NCBI RefSeq assembly: GCF_003337485.1
Contig: NZ_QPJJ01000016.1
Coordinates: forward strand, 1 to 64,000
Source: Saliterribacillus persicus
GTDB taxonomy: Bacteria > Bacillota > Bacilli > Bacillales > Amphibacillaceae
Direction: 5' to 3'
DNA length: 64,000 nucleotides
Shown here: piece by piece, positions 43,785 through 53,418 of the stretch
Position numbering within the stretch: position 1 is the first letter of the stretch
Layout: every line of letters starts with the position of its first letter
Position numbers and translations under genes: made by a program
Notes under the pieces: model-generated
Databases searched by the model: none
Seen by the model: only the letters and a program-made list of their open reading frames with translations
What the model was told of the DNA's origin: nothing

Positions 43785-45278
43785 CTATGCATTCACAACT
43801 GAAGGCAAAGCACTCTCACCCATTAAATAACCGTCTACTTGATGTGCAACTTCCCTACCTTCATTAATTGCCCAAACAATCAAACTCTGCCCTCTTCTTG
43901 AATCACCGGCAGCAAAAACTCCATCTACATTCGTTCTAAAATCACCATATTCTGCGTCGATTTTTTTTGAGGTAGCGGATACAGAGAACTCTTTTATAAT
44001 TGCATCTTCTGCTCCTTCAAAACCAATCGCAATAAATACTAACTGAGCTGGCCATACTTTTTCTGTTCCTGGAATTTCTTCAAATACAAAGATCCCATTT
44101 TCATCACGAGTCTTTTTCATTTCAATCGTGTGAAGTGATTCTAATTCACCGTTTTCATCCATGACAAATTTCTTCGTTTGGATGGAGTATTGACGAACAT
44201 CCTCGCCAAATTTAGCTTTAGCTTCTTTGTGCGCATACTCCAAGCTGAATACTTGCGGATATGCAGGCCACATATTTTCACTACCTCTTTTTACAGGTAA
44301 TTGAGGGTGCTTACCAAATTGCGTTATGCTTTTAGCACCTTGTCTTAAAGCAGTTGCGATACAGTCTGCACCTGTATCTCCTCCACCAATAACAATAACA
44401 TCTTTTCCAGCTGCATCTAGACCTTCATTATTAATCTTTTTATCTAATAAATTTTTAGTCGAAATTGTTAAATAGTCCATTGCATAGTGGATACCCTTAG
44501 CTTCTCTTCCTTCAATTGGAAGGTTTCTATGCTTTTGCGCTCCAGTACATAAAATGACAGCATCATTTGAATTTTTCAATTCGTCACCTGTAACATCTTT
44601 TCCAATTTCCGTGTTTACGATGAAATTAACTCCCTCATCTTCCAATAATTTCACACGTCTAGCCACTACGTCTTTATCTAATTTCATATTTGGAATACCG
44701 TAAGTCAATAAACCGCCAGCACGATCTGCTTTCTCATAAACCGTAACGGTATGACCTGCTTGATTTAATTGATCAGCTGCAGCTAACCCTGCTGGTCCTG
44801 ACCCAATAATAGCAATCTTTTTACCAGTACGTATTTGAGGTATACGTGGAGTGATCCAACCTTCCTCAAAGCCTTTATCAATAATTGCTTGCTCAATATT
44901 CTTAATCGCAACAGCAGGCTCTGAAATAGCCACTGTACAAGAACCTTCACAAGGTGCTGGACACACTCTTCCCGTGAACTCCGGAAAATTATTTGTTTTA
45001 AGCAATCGATCAAGCGCTTCTTTCCATTGCTCTTTATAAACAAGATCATTCCATTCTGGAATCAGGTTATAAACCGGGCAACCAGAAGTTGCCCCATCTA
45101 TTTCCATTCCAATATGACAAAATGGAGTACCACAATCCATACATCTTGCACCTTGCCTTTTCATCATATCATCTGAAAAAGGCGTGGAATATTCTTTCCA
45201 ATCTTTAATTCGCTCATTTGGATCACGCTCAATTGTCTCTTCTCGCTCTATCTCCATAAATCCAGTTGCTTTCCCCAT
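43785..45278 (-). CDS. gltB: Glutamate synthase small subunit (GltB/GltD)
   Basis: The 497-residue beta subunit takes NADPH electrons to the large subunit to make glutamate from glutamine and 2-oxoglutarate. It has the N-terminal cysteine clusters CMDCGTPFCHIG and CPAPCEGSC that bind [4Fe-4S], an FAD-binding GSGPAGLAAADQLNQAGH and an NADPH-binding VIGGGDTGADCIATALRQG. The start is ATG with AAGGAG. It follows gltA by 18 bases and ends in a bidirectional terminator. The symbol follows Bacillus subtilis usage (gltB small subunit; gltD in E. coli). Confidence 0.96.
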   Translation of the reverse strand: MGKATGFMEIEREETIERDPNERIKDWKEYSTPFSDDMMKRQGARCMDCGTPFCHIGMEIDGATSGCPVYNLIPEWNDLVYKEQWKEALDRLLKTNNFPEFTGRVCPAPCEGSCTVAISEPAVAIKNIEQAIIDKGFEEGWITPRIPQIRTGKKIAIIGSGPAGLAAADQLNQAGHTVTVYEKADRAGGLLTYGIPNMKLDKDVVARRVKLLEDEGVNFIVNTEIGKDVTGDELKNSNDAVILCTGAQKHRNLPIEGREAKGIHYAMDYLTISTKNLLDKKINNEGLDAAGKDVIVIGGGDTGADCIATALRQGAKSITQFGKHPQLPVKRGSENMWPAYPQVFSLEYAHKEAKAKFGEDVRQYSIQTKKFVMDENGELESLHTIEMKKTRDENGIFVFEEIPGTEKVWPAQLVFIAIGFEGAEDAIIKEFSVSATSKKIDAEYGDFRTNVDGVFAAGDSRRGQSLIVWAINEGREVAHQVDGYLMGESALPSVVNA

Positions 45279-45296
45279 GTAATTGGACTCCTTTCT

Positions 45297-48200
45297 TTAC
45301 TTAATATTAGATGTCTGTTTCTCTTTATTAGGAATCATTTTATTTTCTTTTTTAGCGACAAATGCATTTAATAAAGCATCATTATTTGAATCTCCTTGCT
45401 CTTCATGCCAAGCAATTTGCGCTAACATGTGTTTGTAATCGGTTGGAATTACCTTTACGAAATACTGCTGTTGTTCCTTCCAATTATTTAAAGCTGTTGC
45501 TGCTTTACCGCTATTGGTATAGGAATAATGTTTTTCAAGCATGCTTTTCACTTTTTCTATATCTTGCTCTTCACTTAATGGAGTAACTTCCACCAATTCC
45601 ATATTGCATAATTTTGCAAAGCTTTCTTTATCTCTAACCATGACATATGCTTCTCCACCTGACATACCTGCTGCAAAGTTTTTACCAACTTCACCTAAAA
45701 TCAAGATACGACCGCCAGTCATGTATTCACATCCATGGTCACCTACACCTTCTACAACGATGTTTGCACCACTGTTTCTAACTGCAAATCGTTCTCCAGC
45801 GAACCCGTTAATATACGCTTCACCGCTTGTTGCGCCATAAAACGATACATTACCAGCTATTACGTTGTGACCAGCATCTATGGACGATTCTTTAGGTGTT
45901 TTAACAATGATTTTACCACCTGATAGTCCTTTACCTACATAGTCATTTGCATCACCTGTAAGGTTTAATGTCATACCCTTAGGAACAAAAGCTCCAAAGC
46001 TTTGACCGGCTGAACCATGGAAATTAAGCTTTATCGAGTCTTCTGCTAACCCATCTTCCCCATATAATTTAGAGATTTCACTTCCAACAATGGTTCCTGC
46101 CACACGATTTGTATTCTTGATTTTAAAGCTCGCTTCAATTTTTTCTTTATTTTTAATCGCGTGCTCAACCTTAGGCAATATCTCTTTAATATCTAGTGAC
46201 TCATCAATTTTATGATTTTGTTTTGTTTTATTTACTCTTCCGCCCTCTGGCTGATATAGCAAGGTTCTAAGATCGAGATGTTTGGCTTTCCAGTGTTGTT
46301 TTGCACGTTCGCTCACTTCTAGAACATCCGTTCTTCCAACCATTTCATCAATTGTACTAAAGCCAAGTTCAGCCATGATTTCGCGCATTTCCTCTGCAAC
46401 AAAGTACATATAATTCACAATGTGTTCTGGTTGGCCTGTGAATTTCTTTCTAAGCTCTGGATCTTGTGTTGCCACACCAACTGGACATGTATCCATATGA
46501 CAAACACGCATCATCACACAACCTAAGATAACTAATGGCGCTGTAGCAAAGCCATATTCCTCTGCTCCTAATAATGCTGCCATTACAACATCTTTTCCGG
46601 TTAATAATTTTCCATCAGTTTCTAATATTACACGCTCTCTCAGACCATTAAGCATAAGTGTTTGGTGTGCCTCAGCTAATCCAAGCTCCCAAGGTAATCC
46701 GGCATGTTTAATACTTGTCTTAGGCGAAGCCCCAGTACCTCCGTCATAACCAACTACAGAAATAACATCAGCACTACCTTTAGCAACCCCTGCTGCGATT
46801 GTTCCTACACCAGATTTTGCTACTAATTTAACACTTATTCTTGCATGACGATTTGCATTTTTTAAATCGTGAATTAATTGCGCTAAATCCTCTATTGAAT
46901 AAATATCGTGATGTGGAGGTGGTGAAATCAAATCTACACCAGGTGTTGAACCTCTAACTTCTGCAATCCAAGGATACACTTTATTCGCAGGTAGCTGACC
47001 ACCTTCACCCGGCTTTGCACCTTGAGCAACTTTAATTTGTAATTCTTCAGCATTTACTAAATAGTGACTGTTTGCTCCAAATCGACCAGAAGCTACTTGT
47101 TTAATTGCGCTTCTTCTTAAATCTCCATTTGCATCTTTCTTAAATCGGTTCGGATTCTCACCGCCTTCACCACTATTACTTTTCCCACCGATACGGTTCA
47201 TTGCTATCGCTAAAGCTTCATGAGCTTCTTGACTTATCGATCCATAAGACATGGCACCAGTTTTAAAGCGTTTCACAATGGAATCAGCAGACTCAACTTC
47301 ATCAATCGAGATGGAATTCGATTTTTTAAATTCAAATAAGTTTCTTAAAAAGCCAATTCTTTCTTCATTAGCAGCTTTAGAGAACTGTTTGAAAAGTTTA
47401 TAATCTCCTCTTCTGCTCGACCATTGTAACAAGTGAATAGTGGTTGGATTAAACGCATGGTGCTCTCCAGTCTTACGCCACTGAAAATCACTACCAGGTT
47501 CTAATGATTGCTGATATCCTTCTAAATAAGCATCATGATGAAGTTTCTTTGTTTCCTCTTCAATGACATCTATCGTTATACCGTCAATTTGGGAAGCAGT
47601 CCCAGTGAAATATTTTTTTATAACTTTTTTACCAATTCCAACTGCCTCAAATATTTGTGCACCACGATAACTTTGTACAGTAGAAATACCCATTTTGGAC
47701 ATAACTTTTACAATACCTTCTGTCACACTATCAATATAGTTATCTACAATTTGACTAACAGACAAAGAAATATTTCCTTCTTCTTTCTGATTTGCTAATG
47801 TTTCAAATGCTAAATAAGGATTTACAGCGTCTACACCATATCCTAATAAAGTAGCAAAATGATGCACTTCTCTTGTTTCTCCACTTTCAGCTATAATACT
47901 AGCTTTCGTTCTGATTCCTTCTTTTACTAGATATTGATGCAATCCACTTACTGCTAATAATGCTGGAATTGCCATTTTATTTTGATTAGTATTTTTGTCA
48001 GAAATAATAATGATGTTTGCACCATTGTCTATTGCTGTTTTTGCTTGTGAAAATAAGTGATCAAGTGCATTTTCTAAATTTTCCTCAAACACTGATTCTA
48101 TTTTTTTAGCTTTAAAGCCTATATATTTATTATTTTCGATATCCTTTAATTGCTGATTAGATAAGACTGGTGAATTTAATTGCAGTCTTTTACAATTTTC

Positions 48201-49853
48201 GCTTGAAGGATGAAGTATATCTCCTTCTGTACCTAGCCACGTTAAAGTAGATGTAACGATTTGCTCTCTATAAGAGTCTATCGGTGGGTTGGTAACCTGA
48301 GCAAATAGTTGTTTGAAATACAAAAATAAACTTTGCGGGCGTTCTGATAATACTGCCAGTGGCATATCATTCCCCATAGCACCAATTGGGTCTTTTCTTT
48401 TTTCTACAAGTGGAATCAAATATTTTTCAAGATCCTCTGTTGTATAACCAAAAGCCTTTTGTTTTAATAATAAGTCATCACTAATATCTATTTTGGCATT
48501 AGAATGATCTTCATCTAATAGCACGACTTTCTCATCTAACCAATCTTGATATGGCTCTTCATTGACCACTTCTTTTTTCATTTCTTCGTCAGAAATAATC
48601 CGTCCTTCTTCTAAATCCACTAATAACATTTTGCCAGGGCTTAAACGTTCTTTTAGTAAAACATTCTCCTCTTCTACTTCAATTACCCCAACTTCAGATG
48701 AATAAATGATATAATCATCTTTAGTAACGTAATATCTGGCAGGTCTTAATCCATTACGATCTAATATCGCACCGATTTGTTTGCCATCTGTAAAAGTAAT
48801 AGAGGTTGGCCCATCCCATGGCTCCATCAAGCAGCTATGGTATTCATAAAAAGCTCTTTTTTGTGCCGACATATGAGGATTATTTTCCCATGGTTCTGGA
48901 ATCAACATCATAGCAGCGTGAGCCGGCTTTCTTCCAGCTAGCGTGAAAAATTCAAGTGCGTTATCAAGCGTTGCTGAGTCACTACCGTCATCGTGTAATA
49001 TTGGTAAAACTTTATTTAAATCATCACCAAATGCATCCGATACAAATTGCTTTTCTCGTGCACGCATCCAGTTCACATTACCTTTCATCGTATTTATTTC
49101 ACCATTATGAATTAAATAACGATTTGGGTGTGCTCTTTCCCAGCTCGGGAAAGTATTTGTACTAAACCTTGAATGAACCAGTGAAAAGGCTGATTCAAAT
49201 GATTCGTCTTGAAGATCTAAATAAAATTCATCTACTTGAGTAGGAGTTAATAATCCTTTATAAATTATCGTTTTATTTGATAAACTAGCGAAATAAAAAC
49301 GGTATTCTTTTTTTATCGCCCAGTTTTCAGCTTGTTTGCGAATAATATACAATTTACGTTCAAAATCAATTTCAGTTTTAATATCATCTGCAGCTTGGAT
49401 AAAAACCTGTTTAACTGTAGGTAACGTTTCTTTAGCTGTTTTACCGATATTTTCACCATCTACTGGTACATTACGCCAACCAAGAAGAACTTGACCTTCT
49501 TGCTCAATTAATTCATTTACTTTACTTTCAAATTCAGCTTGGTGTTGTTCATTTTTAGTCATGAATAACATACCAACGCCATAACGTCCATTTGCTGGTA
49601 ATGTAAATTCGGTACAAACTTTTCTAAAATATCTATCAGGAATTTGAACCATTAAACCTGCACCATCACCAGTGTTTGGATCGCTCCCTTGCCCACCACG
49701 GTGATCTAATTGGCATAACATGTTTAAACCTTTTTTTACTATAGCGTGTGTTTTTTTACCTTTTATATGTGCATACAATCCTATTCCACATGCGTCATGT
49801 TCGAAATCAGGATGATATAAGCCTTGTGGGCCTGGTATTTTACTGTATGTCAT
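45297..49853 (-). CDS. gltA: Glutamate synthase large subunit (GltA)
   Basis: The 1518-residue alpha subunit contains, in order, an N-terminal class II glutamine amidotransferase domain with the nucleophile C22 (FEHDACGIGLYAH, exposed after propeptide removal), a central linker domain, an FMN-binding synthase barrel (about 830-1200, GGENPNRFKKDANG, GGTGASPKTSIKHAG), the [3Fe-4S] cysteine set in CVMMRVCHMDTCPVG and a C-terminal beta-helix glycine-rich domain (SGGEAYVM). The start was moved to the ATG at 49853 because GGGGGCG precedes it. It is divergent from gltC with 130 bases between the start codons, where regulation takes place. Confidence 0.96.
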   Translation of the reverse strand: MTYSKIPGPQGLYHPDFEHDACGIGLYAHIKGKKTHAIVKKGLNMLCQLDHRGGQGSDPNTGDGAGLMVQIPDRYFRKVCTEFTLPANGRYGVGMLFMTKNEQHQAEFESKVNELIEQEGQVLLGWRNVPVDGENIGKTAKETLPTVKQVFIQAADDIKTEIDFERKLYIIRKQAENWAIKKEYRFYFASLSNKTIIYKGLLTPTQVDEFYLDLQDESFESAFSLVHSRFSTNTFPSWERAHPNRYLIHNGEINTMKGNVNWMRAREKQFVSDAFGDDLNKVLPILHDDGSDSATLDNALEFFTLAGRKPAHAAMMLIPEPWENNPHMSAQKRAFYEYHSCLMEPWDGPTSITFTDGKQIGAILDRNGLRPARYYVTKDDYIIYSSEVGVIEVEEENVLLKERLSPGKMLLVDLEEGRIISDEEMKKEVVNEEPYQDWLDEKVVLLDEDHSNAKIDISDDLLLKQKAFGYTTEDLEKYLIPLVEKRKDPIGAMGNDMPLAVLSERPQSLFLYFKQLFAQVTNPPIDSYREQIVTSTLTWLGTEGDILHPSSENCKRLQLNSPVLSNQQLKDIENNKYIGFKAKKIESVFEENLENALDHLFSQAKTAIDNGANIIIISDKNTNQNKMAIPALLAVSGLHQYLVKEGIRTKASIIAESGETREVHHFATLLGYGVDAVNPYLAFETLANQKEEGNISLSVSQIVDNYIDSVTEGIVKVMSKMGISTVQSYRGAQIFEAVGIGKKVIKKYFTGTASQIDGITIDVIEEETKKLHHDAYLEGYQQSLEPGSDFQWRKTGEHHAFNPTTIHLLQWSSRRGDYKLFKQFSKAANEERIGFLRNLFEFKKSNSISIDEVESADSIVKRFKTGAMSYGSISQEAHEALAIAMNRIGGKSNSGEGGENPNRFKKDANGDLRRSAIKQVASGRFGANSHYLVNAEELQIKVAQGAKPGEGGQLPANKVYPWIAEVRGSTPGVDLISPPPHHDIYSIEDLAQLIHDLKNANRHARISVKLVAKSGVGTIAAGVAKGSADVISVVGYDGGTGASPKTSIKHAGLPWELGLAEAHQTLMLNGLRERVILETDGKLLTGKDVVMAALLGAEEYGFATAPLVILGCVMMRVCHMDTCPVGVATQDPELRKKFTGQPEHIVNYMYFVAEEMREIMAELGFSTIDEMVGRTDVLEVSERAKQHWKAKHLDLRTLLYQPEGGRVNKTKQNHKIDESLDIKEILPKVEHAIKNKEKIEASFKIKNTNRVAGTIVGSEISKLYGEDGLAEDSIKLNFHGSAGQSFGAFVPKGMTLNLTGDANDYVGKGLSGGKIIVKTPKESSIDAGHNVIAGNVSFYGATSGEAYINGFAGERFAVRNSGANIVVEGVGDHGCEYMTGGRILILGEVGKNFAAGMSGGEAYVMVRDKESFAKLCNMELVEVTPLSEEQDIEKVKSMLEKHYSYTNSGKAATALNNWKEQQQYFVKVIPTDYKHMLAQIAWHEEQGDSNNDALLNAFVAKKENKMIPNKEKQTSNIK

Positions 49854-49900
49854 ATATGTCGCCCCCATTCTCAATATATACTGTTAAGGTGTCTAATACT

Positions 49901-49929
49901 ATTGTAATTTTTATTATCAATCTAAACAA
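49901..49929 (-). promoter_or_regulatory. gltA promoter in the gltA-gltC control region
   Basis: On the minus strand TTGTTT (49929-49924) and TACAAT (49906-49901) have a 17-base spacer. A TATAAA-like element (49964-49969) on the plus strand may serve gltC. GltC boxes of the T-N11-A type could not be set with certainty. Confidence 0.45.
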
Positions 49930-49983
49930 TATATAATTAACATGATAATGATCTACTTTTGATATAAATAATGAGGTGAAGTC

Positions 49984-50886
49984 ATGGAATTAAGACAATT
50001 AAGATATTTCGTAGAAGTGGCAGATAGAGAACACGTATCAGATGCCGCTGCTGAATTACATGTAGCTCAGTCCGCTATAAGCAGGCAAATCGCGAATCTT
50101 GAAGCAGAATTAGGGGTTCAATTGTTTGAAAGAGAGGGCAGAAATGTAAAGTTAACGCATATTGGGAAAATATTTTTAACTCATACAAAAACAGCATTAA
50201 AAGCAATTGATCATGCAAGAAAACAGGTAGATGAATATATCGATCCCGAAAGAGGTTCGATTAAAATAGGTTTTCCAACTAGTCTTGCCAGTAATCTACT
50301 GCCAACAGTGGTATCTGAATTTAAAAAGAAACACCCAAAAATAGGCTTTCAATTACGTCAAGGTTCTTATAATTTTCTTATTGAATCTGTTGAGAACCGA
50401 GAAATTGATATTGCTTTTTTAGGTCCGGTGCCTACCGAACATAGCGATATTATTGGAGATATTCTTTTCACTGAAAATTTTTATGCACTGGTTCCTAGCT
50501 CGCATCCGTTAGCAGAGGAAAGTAGTGTAGATCTACGGGATTTACACGATGAGTCATTTGTCCTTTTCCCAGAAGGATATGTTTTACATCAACTTGTGAT
50601 TGATGGATGTAAACAAGCAGGTTTTATGCCTAAGGTAACCTCCCAAGGTGAAGATTTAGATGCTATCAAGGGGTTAGTTGCGGCGGGTATTGGGATCACA
50701 TTATTGCCCGAAAGTGCCTTTAACGATTTGAATCCGTATTACAGCGCAAAAGTTGCGCTTCATAGTCCGGAATTAAAACGAACAGTGGGGATAATCATTC
50801 CTAAAAATAGAAAATTAGCCCCATCTGAGCAAGTATTCTACGAATTTGTTAAAGAATTCTTCTCTATATTGCAAAGATTTCAATAA
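49984..50886 (+). CDS. gltC: LysR-type regulator GltC
   Basis: GltC activates gltAB and represses its own gene in Bacillus, responding to 2-oxoglutarate and glutamate. The 300-residue LysR protein begins MELRQLRYFVEVADREHVSD, with the helix-turn-helix HVAQSAISRQIANLEAELGVQLFERE at about 25-50, and a periplasmic-binding-like effector domain (about 90-300). AGGTGAAG lies 5 bases before ATG. The divergent gltA arrangement and the sequence start MELRQLRYF support GltC over other LysR regulators. Confidence 0.93.
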   Translation: MELRQLRYFVEVADREHVSDAAAELHVAQSAISRQIANLEAELGVQLFEREGRNVKLTHIGKIFLTHTKTALKAIDHARKQVDEYIDPERGSIKIGFPTSLASNLLPTVVSEFKKKHPKIGFQLRQGSYNFLIESVENREIDIAFLGPVPTEHSDIIGDILFTENFYALVPSSHPLAEESSVDLRDLHDESFVLFPEGYVLHQLVIDGCKQAGFMPKVTSQGEDLDAIKGLVAAGIGITLLPESAFNDLNPYYSAKVALHSPELKRTVGIIIPKNRKLAPSEQVFYEFVKEFFSILQRFQ

Positions 50887-50895
50887 ATAGCGATC

Positions 50896-50933
50896 AAAAA
50901 AAGTAGACACTAATTTAAGGTGTCTACTTTTTT
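50896..50933 (+). terminator. Terminator after gltC
   Basis: AAAAAGTAGACAC and GTGTCTACTTTTTT form a perfect hairpin with a 9-base loop and a T run. Confidence 0.9.
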
Positions 50934-50937
50934 ATAA

Positions 50938-51096
50938 GTGAATTTTGCTTTTAGGTTTATAAAAGATCCAAAAAACATAACGAAAGTAAAAAAAAGCTAT
51001 CCTTATTTAGAAAAACTTCCTTTAATTACTTATGTGATATTAAATCATTCTCACATTGAGATTGATTATACATTATTTGGGGATAGAATAGATTAA
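50938..51096 (+). pseudogene. Possible gene remnant between gltC and the exonuclease gene
   Basis: A 52-codon frame (GTG at 50938 to TAA at 51096) reads VNFAFRFIKDPKNI and later YPYLEKLPLITYVILNHSHI, ending LFGDRID. Its composition is more protein-like than random A+T-rich DNA. There is no ribosome site, and its apparent start is in the tail of the gltC terminator. It might be the leftover 3' end of a deleted gene, overlapping the exonuclease stop by 4 bases, or chance. The product is not recognised. Confidence 0.2.
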
Positions 51097-51977
51097 TTAA
51101 CAGCTAATTTTTTTAACCAGCGATCTGTATTGGAAAATTCTAATTGGTTTACTAAATAATCATTTGTGACGTGATAATTAAAATTCCACATAGCTTGTTC
51201 AAGTGAATACGTTAACGGTACATCCTTTTTTATGGTCGCTAAGTTACGAGATAAAGCGAGGATTTCACTACTCGTCGCTAACTTTTTCTGGAGTCCTAAA
51301 GGTAGCTTTCCTGTATTTAATAGAATGTTATCGATAGAATGAAATTCTTTTAATAATTTAATTGCAGTTTTTTCTCCTACCCCTTTTACACCTGGATAAT
51401 TATCTGCACTATCTCCCATTAATCCTTTTAAATCAATAATTTGCTTCGGTTCTAATTCTTTCTTCTCATAGAAATTATCCTCTGTAAAAACTTCATAATT
51501 ACCAGTACCTTTTTTCATAATCGCAACGGAAGTATTTTTATCGACTAATTGCAATAAATCCAAATCACCACTAACAATAACTACTTCATTGTCTAAAGAG
51601 AGGTCTTGTGCTATCGTTCCAATACAATCATCAGCTTCAAAATGTGTTAAACCAATGTTAGGTGTTTGAAAAGCATCTACAACTTCTTTACATAAATCAA
51701 ATTGTGGTACAAGCTCCTCAGGTGGATTAGTTCTATTCGCCTTATAATCTGGATATATATCATTTCTAAATGTTTTACTCCCCATATCCCAGCAACTTAT
51801 CACATGCGTAGGTTCAAAAGTTTCTATCGCATCCGTAAAATAATTAAGAAAGCCAAAAATGCCATTTCTCGGAATCCCTTTACTATTAACCATAAAGTTT
51901 CCTTTAAAAGCAGTTGCATAAAATCCACGAAACAATAAAGCCATTCCATCAATTAATAAAACACGGTTTTTATTCAT
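51093..51977 (-). CDS. 5'-3' exonuclease (YpcP-like, flap/PolI N-terminal type)
   Basis: The 294-residue protein matches the stand-alone 5'-3' exonuclease domain related to DNA polymerase I and acts on flap or nicked DNA and RNA primers. Visible blocks are LLIDGMALLFRGFYAT, FEADDCIGTIA with metal-binding acids, SGDLDLLQLV, and the helix-hairpin-helix GLMGDSADNYPGVKGVGEKTAIKLL. The start is the ATG at 51977; a TTG three bases before is less likely given AAAGGATTG. It is divergent from msrA with about 80 bases between. The Bacillus subtilis homologue is YpcP (ExoR in some reports). Confidence 0.92.
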   Translation of the reverse strand: MNKNRVLLIDGMALLFRGFYATAFKGNFMVNSKGIPRNGIFGFLNYFTDAIETFEPTHVISCWDMGSKTFRNDIYPDYKANRTNPPEELVPQFDLCKEVVDAFQTPNIGLTHFEADDCIGTIAQDLSLDNEVVIVSGDLDLLQLVDKNTSVAIMKKGTGNYEVFTEDNFYEKKELEPKQIIDLKGLMGDSADNYPGVKGVGEKTAIKLLKEFHSIDNILLNTGKLPLGLQKKLATSSEILALSRNLATIKKDVPLTYSLEQAMWNFNYHVTNDYLVNQLEFSNTDRWLKKLAVN

Positions 51978-52060
51978 CAAATCAATCCTTTTCTATTTTT
52001 CATAATCTCGTTTAAAATAATGATAGTTCGTTATTTTCTAATATTGGAGTGAACATCATT

Positions 52061-52594
52061 ATGAGCGTTAAAAAGCAATTTGCCACATTTGCCGGTGGCT
52101 GTTTCTGGTGCATGGTAAAACCCTTTGACCAATGGGATGGTGTAGAATATGTAGTATCTGGATACACAGGTGGACAAACATCAAATCCCAGTTATGAAGA
52201 AGTTAAAACTGGAAAAACAGGTCATTACGAAGCGGTTCAAATAAAATATGATCCTGAAATCATTTCTTATGAGACGATTCTAAATTTATATTGGCCACAA
52301 ATAGATCCTACTGATGACGGTGGTCAATTCCACGACCGCGGCAGCCAGTATCAAACAGCTATATTTTATCATTCAAATGAGCAAAAAATTGCAGCATTGG
52401 AATCAAAAAAGAAAATCTCTTCTAACTTTAATAAACCTATTGTAACAAAGATTCTAGAGGCGGAGAAATTTTATGTAGCGGAAGAATATCATCAGGAATT
52501 TTATAAAAAGAATAAAGACTACTATGAAAAAGATCGAAAAGCTTCAGGAAGAGACGATTTCATTCAAAAACATTGGGACACTCCTATTGAATAA
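52061..52594 (+). CDS. msrA: Peptide methionine sulfoxide reductase A (MsrA)
   Basis: MsrA reduces methionine-S-sulfoxide in proteins and thus repairs oxidised side chains. The 177-residue protein has the catalytic site AGGCFWCMVKPF (GCFWC), and YTGGQTSNPSYEEV, GQFHDRGSQYQTAIF and VAEEYHQEF. There is no fused MsrB domain and no obvious C-terminal resolving cysteines. The frame also begins with a GTG at 52049, but the GGAG at 52046-52049 overlaps that codon, so the ATG at 52061 is the likely start. It is monocistronic and ends in a terminator. Confidence 0.94.
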   Translation: MSVKKQFATFAGGCFWCMVKPFDQWDGVEYVVSGYTGGQTSNPSYEEVKTGKTGHYEAVQIKYDPEIISYETILNLYWPQIDPTDDGGQFHDRGSQYQTAIFYHSNEQKIAALESKKKISSNFNKPIVTKILEAEKFYVAEEYHQEFYKKNKDYYEKDRKASGRDDFIQKHWDTPIE

Positions 52595-52604
52595 GGAAAT
52601 ATAG

Positions 52605-52652
52605 AAAAACTAGACAAACTCTTTCGCAAAATAGCGAATGTGTCTAGTTTTT
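52605..52652 (+). terminator. Terminator after msrA
   Basis: AAAAACTAGACA...TTTCGC pairs with GCGAA...TGTCTAGTTTTT over an interrupted stem around AAAATA. Its sequence resembles the hairpin after rhaD. Confidence 0.85.
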
Positions 52653-52770
52653 CTTATGTCTGAATTATTTATTTTCACTTCATCCATTACACCTATAACT
52701 TTATCCATTTGTAAAAATGTTATATCTCACATCAGCACTTAGTTTACATAATAAAGTTATCGTTAACAAT

Positions 52771-53418
52771 CTACCAATCTTTTATTTCTTCTCGGTCACC
52801 TTTACTATTTCCTTTTTTAGAAAATCGATTAGATAGTTCTGCTTTTACTTCACTCAAACTAACATTTTGGTTTGCCAGTAATACTAAGCTATGGTAAAGT
52901 AAATCACTTACTTCATTGATTATTTCCTCTTTATCCTCATTTTTAGCAGCGATGACAACTTCTCCGGCTTCCTCAATTACTTTTTTCCCTATTTTATCAA
53001 TACCTTTATCAAAAAGATAATTGGTATAGGATTTTTCAACTCTATGTTGTTTTCTCTCTTCTACTTCTTGCATAACTTCATCGATAATAGCATGATTACT
53101 ACTATCTTCACTTGTTTTAATACTGTTAAAAAAGCATGTTCTACTTCCTGTATGACAAGCTGGTCCTTTAGGATCCACTTTTATAAGTAAAGTATCTTGA
53201 TCGCAATCTAAATCAATGGAAATAACCATTTGTTTATTACCAGATGTTGCGCCTTTATTCCATAATTCATCACGTGATCTAGAATAAAACCATGTCTCGT
53301 TTGATTCTAATGTTTTTTCGTAAGCTTCTTCATTCATATAAGCTAACATTAAAACATCACTCGTTTTATCATCAACTACAATAGCTGGAACTAATCCTTT
53401 AGAAAAATCAGGCTTCAC
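52771..53418 (-). CDS. hisI: Phosphoribosyl-AMP cyclohydrolase / phosphoribosyl-ATP pyrophosphohydrolase (HisIE)
   Basis: The 215-residue fused enzyme carries out steps 3 and 2 of histidine synthesis. The HisI part (1 to about 110) has [38 protein letters not shown] and the zinc motif [27 protein letters not shown]. The HisE part (about 120-215) has [18 protein letters not shown] and [15 protein letters not shown], the MazG-like pyrophosphohydrolase helices. The start is GTG, overlapping the hisF end by 11 bases. It is the last gene of the operon; no clear terminator follows in the 176 bases to msrA. Confidence 0.95.
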   Translation of the reverse strand: MKPDFSKGLVPAIVVDDKTSDVLMLAYMNEEAYEKTLESNETWFYSRSRDELWNKGATSGNKQMVISIDLDCDQDTLLIKVDPKGPACHTGSRTCFFNSIKTSEDSSNHAIIDEVMQEVEERKQHRVEKSYTNYLFDKGIDKIGKKVIEEAGEVVIAAKNEDKEEIINEVSDLLYHSLVLLANQNVSLSEVKAELSNRFSKKGNSKGDREEIKDW

